A DNA stretch of 27,674 nt. Source: JAHBVY01 sp964415255 (GTDB taxonomy: Bacteria; Myxococcota_A; Polyangia; Polyangiales; Polyangiaceae). The stretch lies in assembly GCA_964415255.1 (NCBI GenBank), contig CAYQAC010000063.1, positions 1-27,674 on the forward strand, written 5' to 3'. Under the pieces are notes generated by a model. That model was not told where the DNA came from. It saw only the letters and a list, made by a program, of their open reading frames with translations, and made no database searches. Both the position numbers and the translations under genes were made by a program. Below are positions 15,294 through 21,505 of this stretch, piece after piece; the first letter of the stretch is position 1, and each line of letters starts with the position of its first letter.

Positions 15294-15299
15294 GGGTCT

Positions 15300-15328
15300 A
15301 GTGTAGGCGGGCGGTTCACTGATGGAAA
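15300..15328 (-). promoter_or_regulatory. Possible promoter of the TerB-UbiB operon
   Basis: On the minus strand, TTTCCA (15328-15323) and TACACT (15305-15300) are separated by exactly 17 nt, each matching the sigma-70 consensus at four of six bases. The -10 ends 6 nt before the ATG, implying a leaderless or nearly leaderless mRNA; no Shine-Dalgarno precedes the ATG. Confidence 0.35.
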
Positions 15329-15435
15329 GTCGCGCGGCGTCAGGGCGCGCAGGGAGCTCTGCGGGCAGGCCCTGGAGCGTGAGCGGCAGGCGATGTTCAG
15401 GCTGGACTCGCGCGGGGACCCCGGGGGCGGTGGTA

Positions 15436-15465
15436 CGAGCGGGGGGCTCGTTTTTTGGGGGTTGG
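15436..15465 (+). terminator. Hairpin plus T6, overlapping intergenic motif copy C
   Basis: CGAGC (15436-15440) and GCTCG (15446-15450) form a stem around GGGGG, followed directly by TTTTTT (15451-15456), resembling an intrinsic terminator on the plus strand, although no plus-strand gene leads into it. TTTTTTGGGGGTTGG (15451-15465) is also the third copy of the intergenic motif found at 4595 and 10643. Confidence 0.35.
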
Positions 15466-15558
15466 GTCGCGCCGCGGGGACCGCGCCCGGAGCGCGCCGT
15501 CGTGGCCTCACTGTGCTGTCTAGGCGCCGGGCGCGCCGTTTTGCTCAGGCGCAGGGTG

Positions 15559-16818
15559 TCAGCGCACCCGCACCAGGGTGCCTGGCTCGTAGGGTGTAGG
15601 CAAGGCAGCTGTCCATCCGGGGGGGAGCTTGGGGCTTGACCAGTGGTAGAGCCGCTCAGCGGCGCGCGGCGTGAGGTTGACGCAGCCGTGGCTCTGCTTG
15701 TTCCCGAAGCGGCGGTGCCAGAAGGTGCCGTGCAGGCCGTAGCCGCGCTTGAAGTAGAGCACCCACGGCACCTCCTCGATGGCGTAGTAGCGCCCCGCGT
15801 ACTCGTTCTCGAGGTTGTCCATGTCGCCGGTGCGCAGCTTCACCCACACCCGGTGCACCCCGACGGGCGTCGCCATCTCGCTCTTGCCGCGGCCGCGCCC
15901 GGTGGAGGCGAGCGCGCTGAACACTGGCGTCCGACCTTGGTAAGCGGTGATGACTTGTTGCTCCCGCTCCACGTCGATCCAGCGCTCATCAGGCCGCGCC
16001 TCTTCAGGCGGCTCGCTGGGCGTCGGCGCGCGCACCTCGCGCTCGGAGATCCAGCCGTGCGCCGTCTTGAACCAGCGCCGCTTCGAGCGCAGCACCACCT
16101 CGGTGTAGCGCGCGCTCTCGAACTGGCTGAGCGTCCCCGTGCGGCGCCCCTCCGGCTTGTCGTGGAGCGACGCCGTGCGCTGGTGCACCCAAAGTACGTC
16201 TAGCTCACCCTTTAGCTCCTCCGCGCCGAAGCCCAAGGGCCGCGCGGGGTTGAGCTCGCGCATGGGGAACCAGAAGCCCTTGGTGGTGAGCCCGAACAGC
16301 TCGCCCAGGGCGTTCGGCTGGGTGCGCACCAGGGCGACGGACATCCCCGGCTCGTACTGCGCGCTCGGTGCGCCAAGATCGGCTTGTGAGAGCCTGGCGT
16401 AGCCGAAGGCTCCATCGGCGCCGGCGAAGAAGTAGTCAAAGGGGAGCCCGGTGGAGGTGACACGCGGGGGCTCTTCGGTGAGCGGCGGCGCGGCGGAGAG
16501 CGCGACGTCCAGCTCACACAGCCAGGCCATGGGCCCCACGTTCAGCCACTTGCCGGCGCAGCCCGGGCCGCTCCGGGTGCTGTAGAGCGGCAGGTGCGCG
16601 CCGAGCCGGGCGGTGCCGCGCCGCGGGGCGCGCCGATCGGGCGCTGTCCACATGGGCTCACCCTCGCGTAAGATCTGCACGCTCCGCACCTGATCAGGCA
16701 GCGGCGCGCCCTGCTGCCACAGCGGCGCCGCCATCGCCACGCCGCTCAACAGCGTCAGCGCAACGAGCGACGCGAGCGGCGTGGTCCAGGCGCTGAACGA
16801 AGCGAACGGTGAGCGCAC
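15559..16818 (-). CDS. L,D-transpeptidase (YkuD domain)
   Basis: A 419-residue exported peptidoglycan enzyme. Residues 1-30 are a signal peptide (hydrophobic LASLVALTLLSGVAMA, cleavage after AMA). The middle region (about 35-250) has no clear match and may include SH3-like wall-binding folds. The catalytic YkuD domain is C-terminal (about 270-400), with ATPVGVHRVW, GYGLHGTFWHRRFG and the active-site SHGCVNL (Cys379). Such enzymes form 3-3 cross-links or attach proteins to peptidoglycan. I chose GTG at 16818 because it is the only start placing the signal peptide at the N-terminus; the frame stays open upstream to 17076 without signal-like sequence. GGAGG directly abuts the GTG, so the start signal is not ideal. 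A convergent-free gap precedes it. Confidence 0.9.
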   Translation of the reverse strand: MRSPFASFSAWTTPLASLVALTLLSGVAMAAPLWQQGAPLPDQVRSVQILREGEPMWTAPDRRAPRRGTARLGAHLPLYSTRSGPGCAGKWLNVGPMAWLCELDVALSAAPPLTEEPPRVTSTGLPFDYFFAGADGAFGYARLSQADLGAPSAQYEPGMSVALVRTQPNALGELFGLTTKGFWFPMRELNPARPLGFGAEELKGELDVLWVHQRTASLHDKPEGRRTGTLSQFESARYTEVVLRSKRRWFKTAHGWISEREVRAPTPSEPPEEARPDERWIDVEREQQVITAYQGRTPVFSALASTGRGRGKSEMATPVGVHRVWVKLRTGDMDNLENEYAGRYYAIEEVPWVLYFKRGYGLHGTFWHRRFGNKQSHGCVNLTPRAAERLYHWSSPKLPPGWTAALPTPYEPGTLVRVR

Positions 16819-16852
16819 CTCCGCAGCGTAGCGCGCCCCACCTGAGCACCCC

Positions 16853-16976
16853 CAGTTTGCGTCATGCTCCGCGCGGACGCGCCGATGTGAGCCCAACCCG
16901 CCACCAGGGCCGCCGCAGGCCCTCAGTTTGCGTCGTACGCGGCGAGCGTCACCGCGCGCCGATGCGAGCCCAACCA
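16853..16976. repeat. Imperfect direct duplication upstream of the L,D-transpeptidase
   Basis: CAGTTTGCGTC occurs at 16853-16863 and 16924-16934. Each copy is followed by GC-rich sequence and then by CGCCGATGNGAGCCCAACC (from about 16880 and 16958). Spacing is 71 nt at the front and a few bases more at the back, so one copy has a small insertion. A third degenerate GAGCCCCACC-like piece follows near 16985. Confidence 0.6.
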
Positions 16977-17147
16977 CGCGCCGCGAGCCCCACCGCGACC
17001 CCAACCACGCCGCGAGCCATGAGGCACTGCCGCGGATCTGCATGAGGCCATCCGGCTCATCGTCCTGCAAACACAAGGCTCTACGGTGAACGCGAGGTGC
17101 CGCCCCGAGGCCCTGATGGCCCCTGCGACATTTCGTCCTTTGAACTT

Positions 17148-17153
17148 GATAAT
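17148..17153 (+). promoter_or_regulatory. Possible -10 box of the chelatase-like lipoprotein gene
   Basis: GATAAT lies in the only AT-rich patch of the gap, 21 nt before the ATG at 17175, next to the palindrome AATCGATT (17151-17158), where a metal-responsive repressor could bind. The -35 region is poor and I cannot call a true Fur or Zur box. Confidence 0.25.
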
Positions 17154-17174
17154 CGATTTCAGTAGGGCGAGTGG

Positions 17175-18338
17175 ATGAATCGGCTCAGGGACTTCCTCAC
17201 CTTCTTCTCCTTCTTCGCGCTGCTGGTCGCCGCTTGTGGCCCAGCAGCGACCCCAGCACCTAGCGATCCCAGTGCGCCCGCAGCAGCAGACAGCACACCG
17301 AACGAGTTCGGCGTGATCCTGATGGCTCACGGTGGCAAGGCAGAGTGGGACGCGGCGGTGCTTGAGGCGGTCAAGCCGCTGCAAGAGAAGTACGCGCTGG
17401 AGGTCGCCTTCGGCATGGCGGACGCCAAGAGCCTCCAGGAGGCGATCCAGCGGCTCGAGGCGCGGAACGTGAGCGGCATCGTCGTGGTGCGGCTGTTCGT
17501 CAGCGTGGAGAGCTTCCTCGACGCGACCGAGCAGATCTTCGGGCTTCGCCCCGGCGCTCCTGACCCAGAGCACGCGGGCCAGGTCATGCACCCCGTGATG
17601 GCGGCTTACATCGCGGGTGGGCACGGGAGCCCTCCGGCGGATGACGACGACGATCCCAAGGATGGCCCTGCCAAGGATGGCCCCCCCGCGGGGCATGGCG
17701 GTGGTCACGGCGCGCACGGTGGTGGTCACGGCGCGCACGGTGGTGGTCACGGCGCGCACGGTGGTGGTCATGGCGCGCACGGCGGTGGTCACGGCGCGCA
17801 CGGCGGTGGTCACGGCGGCCACTCCATGGAGTTTTTCCGCGTAGAAACCAAGTCCTCGTTCGCGATGTCCACGCATGGCCTGATCGACTCGGATCAGACC
17901 GGCGCCATCCTCGCCGATCGCGCCTTGGCCCTCAGCAAGGCGCCCGAGAAGGAGGACATCCTCATCTTGGCGCATGGCCCCGGGGACGACGCGGAGAACG
18001 CGCGCTGGCTCGCGTCGCTCGAGCAGCGCGCCGCCGCGGTGCGGGCTCGCGCGCCGTTTCGTCGCGTGCAGGCCGAGACGCTACGTGAAGATTGGCCAGA
18101 CAAGCGTGTCGCCGCCGAGGAGCGGATCCGCGACTTCGTGCAGCGCGCGAGCGCGGAGGGCGGCACCGCCATCGTGATCCCCTTCCGGGTGCAGGGCTTC
18201 GGCCCGTACACGAAGGTGCTGAAGGGGCTCGACTACGTCGCCAATGAGCAGGGGCTGATCCCGCACCCTGAGGTGGCGCGCTGGATCGAGCAAGAGATCC
18301 TCGCGCTCGCCTCCGGCGAATTCCGCGCCCCCAAGTAG
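17175..18338 (+). CDS. Lipoprotein with two CbiX/sirohydrochlorin-chelatase-like halves and a His-Gly repeat
   Basis: A 387-residue predicted lipoprotein. The signal sequence (1-20) ends in VAAC with Cys21 lipidated. Two halves have the start of the class II chelatase fold: GVILMAHGGKAEWD (about 46-59) and DILILAHGPGDDAENARW (about 268-285), each a beta strand into an Ala-His-Gly loop, followed by the strands GIVVVRLFVS and TAIVIPFRVQGFG. Between them are an Asp-rich stretch (156-160) and six seven-residue GGGHGAH-type repeats (175-216) with 13 His in all at 174-223, clearly able to bind Ni, Co, Zn or Cu. The second catalytic His of CbiX/CbiK, normally after the central strand, is not visible in either half, so chelatase activity is doubtful. 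Known CbiX proteins are cytosolic; this one is exported. It is a single gene, with AGGGCGAG before the ATG. A role in metal binding or delivery is inferred. Confidence 0.8.
   Translation: MNRLRDFLTFFSFFALLVAACGPAATPAPSDPSAPAAADSTPNEFGVILMAHGGKAEWDAAVLEAVKPLQEKYALEVAFGMADAKSLQEAIQRLEARNVSGIVVVRLFVSVESFLDATEQIFGLRPGAPDPEHAGQVMHPVMAAYIAGGHGSPPADDDDDPKDGPAKDGPPAGHGGGHGAHGGGHGAHGGGHGAHGGGHGAHGGGHGAHGGGHGGHSMEFFRVETKSSFAMSTHGLIDSDQTGAILADRALALSKAPEKEDILILAHGPGDDAENARWLASLEQRAAAVRARAPFRRVQAETLREDWPDKRVAAEERIRDFVQRASAEGGTAIVIPFRVQGFGPYTKVLKGLDYVANEQGLIPHPEVARWIEQEILALASGEFRAPK
17697..17822 (+). repeat. Six 21-bp tandem repeats encoding GGGHGAH
   Basis: Six in-frame 21-bp units, five encoding GGGHGAH and the last GGGHGGH. 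The first units are almost identical in DNA and later ones carry synonymous changes such as CAT for CAC and GGC for GGT. The repeat number is likely to vary between strains. Confidence 0.95.
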
Positions 18339-18352
18339 CCAAACGCGCGCAC

Positions 18353-18391
18353 AAAAACCGACGCGGCGTGGCCTCAGTGGCCACGCCGCGT
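18353..18391 (-). terminator. Intrinsic terminator of the FHA gene
   Basis: ACGCGGCGTGGCC (18361-18373) and GGCCACGCCGCGT (18379-18391) form a perfect 13-bp stem with a 5-nt loop. Read on the minus strand the stem is followed by CGG and TTTTT (18357-18353). It lies between convergent genes and can also stop plus-strand transcripts, though without a T-tract on that side. Confidence 0.85.
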
Positions 18392-18413
18392 TGTGGTGTT
18401 AGCGGTAGACGGC

Positions 18414-19286
18414 TTAGCCGCGGAAGGTGAAGCGCATCTCGTGATCGCACACCTTGAAGTAGTCACCCTCGTTGATCACCTTGCGCTGCACGCGCTGGCC
18501 TTGGTGCTCGATGCCGTTGGTGGAGCCCATGTCCACCATGTAGAACTGGCCATTCAGGAACTCCACCATCGCGTGCTGACGCGACACGTTCGGATCCTTG
18601 ATGGTCAGGTCGCTTGACTGCTTGCCGCGCCCGATGATGAAGCGTTCCTTCGTCACAGGGTAGCGTGTCCCCTCGTACTCCACGAACAGTGAGGGCGCGG
18701 CTGGGGTCGCGGCGTAGCTGGGCGGGCCGGGGGGCGCCGCCGGCCGCGCCGCTGGGGGCGCAAGCGGAGCTGGAGGCGCAAGCGGAGCCGGAGCCGCTAG
18801 CGGAGCTGGAGCGACTGAGCGCGCCATGGGCGGCGGGGGTGGGGGCGCGACCCGCGCGCTGACCGGCGGCGGTGGCGGTGGCACCCGGCTACCACCTGGC
18901 GGCGCCGGCATCGGCGGTGGGGCCAATGGGGGCGGCGCCGCGGGCGGTGCTAGGGGAGGAGGCGCCGCAGCAAGAGGAGGTGGGGTCCCCCCTGGCGGTG
19001 GGGGTGGGGGCGCACGGCGTGAGGGCGGCGCGGGTGGGGGCGCGCTGGGCCGGCCCGCTGCCGCGGGCGGCGGCGGCGCCTTGGAGCTCCGCGGCGCAGG
19101 GGCAGGGCTCACGGGCCCGCCCGCTTGGCTCGCGGCGTAGCCGCGCTGCCGCACGTACTGCTTCATCGCGTCGTTGAGCAGGTAGTCCACTGAGCACTCA
19201 AGCTCCTGAGCCATCTGCTCGAAGCGAGCCCACAGCGCATCACGACACTGAAACGAGCGCGGCGTCTTCTTGTTCTGGTCTGTCAT
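18414..19286 (-). CDS. Ribbon-helix-helix / proline-rich / FHA domain protein
   Basis: A 290-residue protein in three parts. Residues about 8-50 (RSFQCRDALWARFEQMAQ...VDYLLNDAMKQYV) match the ribbon-helix-helix pattern of CopG/Arc-type DNA-binding domains. A long Pro/Ala-rich linker fills about 55-195. Residues about 200-290 are an FHA domain with GRGKQSSDLTI, VSRQHAMVE and GSTNGI, the residues that bind phosphothreonine peptides. FHA proteins act with Ser/Thr kinases or type VI secretion, but none of those genes is here. I chose ATG at 19286; a GTG three codons earlier is possible. The gene lies 88 nt after the HEAT-like lipoprotein on the same strand and ends at a strong terminator. A phospho-controlled transcription factor is a reasonable inference. 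Confidence 0.88.
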   Translation of the reverse strand: MTDQNKKTPRSFQCRDALWARFEQMAQELECSVDYLLNDAMKQYVRQRGYAASQAGGPVSPAPAPRSSKAPPPPAAAGRPSAPPPAPPSRRAPPPPPPGGTPPPLAAAPPPLAPPAAPPPLAPPPMPAPPGGSRVPPPPPPVSARVAPPPPPPMARSVAPAPLAAPAPLAPPAPLAPPAARPAAPPGPPSYAATPAAPSLFVEYEGTRYPVTKERFIIGRGKQSSDLTIKDPNVSRQHAMVEFLNGQFYMVDMGSTNGIEHQGQRVQRKVINEGDYFKVCDHEMRFTFRG

Positions 19287-19355
19287 CCTGGACACCTGAG
19301 GGGTAGCTGCGTGGCCACGACCGCCGCGCGCAGAGCCCGCGGGAGTTTAGCCAAT

Positions 19356-19382
19356 TCGGCCGCAAAATGGCCGACTATTTTG
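19356..19382 (-). other. Overlapping, mutually exclusive hairpins at the end of the HEAT-like lipoprotein gene
   Basis: TCGGCC (19356-19361) pairs with GGCCGA (19369-19374), and alternatively GCAAAAT (19362-19368) pairs with ATTTTGC (19376-19382). Each hairpin uses the other's loop or stem, so they exclude one another. They cover the stop codon and the first 20 nt after it. Confidence 0.45.
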
Positions 19383-21084
19383 CGTCGTCGGGTGAGGCAT
19401 CTGGTGAGCCGCCTGAACCGGCTGGCGCCGCGCCTTTGTCCGCTTGGGCCTTCTTCTCGGCCTCCTCCTTGGCCTTGTCGGCCTCGGTGCGACCTTCCAT
19501 CGCGGGCTTCACGCAGTGGCGCACGAAGTCTCCCACCGTCGCGATTTCCTTGGCCTCGCTGCTGTCTCCGACCTTGATCTCGCACACCCACTCGCAGTCG
19601 TCCGCGGTGCACTTCGGTACGCGCGCGCCGTCGCTCTCATACGGCGCCACGCGGGCGAGCTGCTCCTTGGTGCCGTACTTCGAGTAGTAGCTGAGCGCCG
19701 AGAGCCGCACCGAGGCTGCGTAGCCTGGGCCGCTGTACTTGTCCGCCAAGGCTTCGGGCTTCTCCTTGCCCTTCAGCTCGCCGATCCTGAGGCCGTAAAC
19801 CACCGGCTCGGAGAGCGACATGCCACGGTCGGCTCGGCTCAGCTGGGTCATGAACTCATCCAGCTGGCTCTGGTCGCTCATGCGCAGCACGAGGTCCGCG
19901 GCGAGCCACCGCACCTTCCAGCTGTCATGCTTGAACATCGTGTACAAGCGGTCGACGACCAGCTTGCGGGGCATCTCCGAGATGCGCTGGATGGCGACGG
20001 TGCGGATGGTGTCAGGCGTGGAGGGAGCCTCTGCTAGCTTCAGCACCACCTCGATCTGCGCGGGGTCGTTCTTGTCGAGGTTACCTTGGAGCGCGGCGAG
20101 CGCGTGCGCGCGCCGGTTGGTCAGTGTACCTGTTGGGTCTTCACGCGCGGCGTAGGCCAGCAGGTAGTCGACGATCGGCTTCTGGCCGACCTGCTTCATC
20201 GACTGGATGGTGCGGATCAGCTCCTCTTCTTGGAACGTCACGACCTGCCCCTTGACCTGAGCCTCGGTCAGCCCGGTGATCCCCTGGTTCTTATTGACGC
20301 CCTCCACGTACAGCTGCTTGCGGGTGCGCCAGCTCTCGCCCTCAATGTCCTCGGCGATCTTCACCAGCGCGCGGCTGGCGGCTAGCTTCGTCTCCGCGTC
20401 ACCGAACTCAGCGATCAGCTCGGACGTCTCCTTGATCCGCCTGCCGTCCGGCACGAGCAGTGAGGGCAAGCCGCGCACACCAGGCGCGCCGAGGATGCGC
20501 AGCACATGCTGCATGCTCGAGAGCTGGCTCGTGTTGTCAAAGCGGTTCGCGAAATCCGCCATCACCCAGGCGGTGAGCGCGGCGCGCACGTCTTGTTTCA
20601 GCTTCTCGTCACCGATCAAATCTTGATCCGCGTAGGTGAGCAGGGCGTAGGCGCCGTCTTTGAAGGGGTAGGTGGTGTCAATCGCCGGTTGATCAGGCGC
20701 AGGCTGCGACGGAGGCTTGGCCATCTCCGTGACCAATCGCGGGATGATCTGCTGCATGATGGGCGCGCGCTGCTCTGGGTTGAGGCTAGCCAGCGCCTCC
20801 AGCAGCCCCTGGCAGTCGGCTTCGCTGCACGTGATGCCCACCGGTCGCCCGCCGCGCGGCTTCATCCCGATCAGCGTCATCGCCGCCTCGGCGCGAAGCT
20901 CGGTCGAGTACTTGTCGTGGGTGAGCACCGCGACGAGCTTGGTCGGGCCCTGCTTGGTGTACCCCCAGCGATGGATGTCGTCCGTGGTGGTGCTGCAGCC
21001 AGCCTGGAGGGCGAGGGTGGAGCAGAACACGGCTGCGAGGGTGGTCTTCACGGCCGCGTGCCGCATGTGTTGGCGCCAGTTCAT
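19375..21084 (-). CDS. HEAT-like repeat lipoprotein
   Basis: A 569-residue predicted lipoprotein. The signal sequence ends in LQAGC with Cys30 lipidated. The remainder is almost all alpha-helical, with paired helices of the HEAT/ARM type (for example ELRAEAAMTLIGM, AETKLAASRALVKIAED, SWKVRWLAADLVLRM), suggesting a curved scaffold for protein binding. Short Cys pairs (CSEADC near 85, CTADDCEWVC near 490) may form disulfides in the periplasm. The C-terminus is a Lys/Glu/Ala coil and then Gly/Pro/Ser. ATG at 21084 is preceded by GTGGGGA at good distance. It is divergent from ftsK, and the FHA gene follows after 88 nt. It resembles the HEAT/TPR-like protein at 2267-4219 in style but not obviously in sequence. 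Function unknown. Confidence 0.87.
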   Translation of the reverse strand: MNWRQHMRHAAVKTTLAAVFCSTLALQAGCSTTTDDIHRWGYTKQGPTKLVAVLTHDKYSTELRAEAAMTLIGMKPRGGRPVGITCSEADCQGLLEALASLNPEQRAPIMQQIIPRLVTEMAKPPSQPAPDQPAIDTTYPFKDGAYALLTYADQDLIGDEKLKQDVRAALTAWVMADFANRFDNTSQLSSMQHVLRILGAPGVRGLPSLLVPDGRRIKETSELIAEFGDAETKLAASRALVKIAEDIEGESWRTRKQLYVEGVNKNQGITGLTEAQVKGQVVTFQEEELIRTIQSMKQVGQKPIVDYLLAYAAREDPTGTLTNRRAHALAALQGNLDKNDPAQIEVVLKLAEAPSTPDTIRTVAIQRISEMPRKLVVDRLYTMFKHDSWKVRWLAADLVLRMSDQSQLDEFMTQLSRADRGMSLSEPVVYGLRIGELKGKEKPEALADKYSGPGYAASVRLSALSYYSKYGTKEQLARVAPYESDGARVPKCTADDCEWVCEIKVGDSSEAKEIATVGDFVRHCVKPAMEGRTEADKAKEEAEKKAQADKGAAPAGSGGSPDASPDDAK

Positions 21085-21131
21085 TGAATCCCCACGAGAA
21101 GGTGTCCTGTTTTCTTAGGGGCGATTCGGCT

Positions 21132-21186
21132 CGCCCAAGCCCCGAGCGGGGTACGCCGGCAGAGCGAGACCGAGCGGCTTGGGGGG
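21132..21186. other. GC-rich foldable segment
   Basis: CCCAAGC (21134-21140) pairs with GCTTGGG (21177-21183). Inside it CCC-GAGC-GGG (21141-21150) forms a small hairpin and the remainder is GC-rich. It may be a structured leader for either divergent gene or a small RNA. No known RNA family is recognised. Confidence 0.3.
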
Positions 21187-21220
21187 CGCCCGGACGTCCC
21201 GCTCTGGCGGGGAGGCAAGC

Positions 21221-21294
21221 CTAGAGCAGCGATCGGTTTGCCACAACACGGACCAGGGCTACCGCGTCCCCAGGTGAGGGGTGGCTAGCTTTGC
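21221..21294. repeat. Duplicated intergenic element, copy 1
   Basis: A 37-bp core (21221-21257) matches 26793-26829 at 32 of 37 positions. Both copies continue with a CCCC/GGGG mini-hairpin (here 21268-21281) and then TAGCTNTGC (here 21286-21294) at nearly the same distance, so the homology spans about 74 nt. Confidence 0.75.
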
Positions 21295-21462
21295 CTCGAA
21301 AACAACACTGCGTCTGGCGGGGGCAGCGCCAAGCGCCGGTTGTTCGTCCGTTCACCCCCACCTGTGCTCTGATCAGAGGCTGGCCGTCGATCGCCCAGGA
21401 CTCACCGTGGACCCCCCGCCTCAGGCGCGCTCGTTGGATTCCAAGGGCCGTGCGTGCAGGGA

Positions 21463-21490
21463 CTTTCAATGTGGGCGAATGTGATCTAAT
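21463..21490 (+). promoter_or_regulatory. Probable ftsK promoter (extended -10)
   Basis: TGATCTAAT (21482-21490) is an extended -10 element, with TCTAAT matching TATAAT at five of six bases. A weak -35 (CTTTCA, 21463-21468) lies 16 nt upstream. Transcription would start near 21497, just before the ribosome-binding AGG and the ATG at 21506. Confidence 0.4.
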
Positions 21491-21505
21491 GTAAGTGCAG
21501 GTCGC

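Larger units (their letters stand above)
16819..17174. other. Divergent intergenic region
   Basis: About 356 nt between the L,D-transpeptidase (minus) and the chelatase-like lipoprotein (plus). It contains an imperfect duplication (16853-16976) and an AT-rich patch just before the plus-strand gene (17131-17165). I see no gene in it. Confidence 0.6.
21085..21505. other. Divergent intergenic region upstream of ftsK
   Basis: About 420 nt without a supportable gene. It holds a GC-rich foldable segment (21132-21186), one copy of a duplicated element (21221-21294) and a likely ftsK promoter (21463-21490). Confidence 0.6.

Noticed and set aside
17141..17160. Fur box upstream of the chelatase-like lipoprotein
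   Set aside because: The match to the 19-bp Fur consensus is partial and not symmetrical beyond AATCGATT, so only a possible -10 box is reported.
17697..17822. Possible CRISPR or intergenic satellite
   Set aside because: The 21-bp repeats are in frame in a well-supported gene and have no spacers.
16923..17975. Long open frame on the minus strand with repeated AVTTAVRA-like residues
   Set aside because: It is antisense to the His-Gly repeat of the lipoprotein gene; the residue repeats mirror the 21-bp DNA repeat, and no family motif is present.
21085..21505. tRNA or other stable RNA in the ftsK upstream gap
   Set aside because: Stems exist but no T-loop GTTCRANNC with a matching acceptor stem and anticodon arm could be found.
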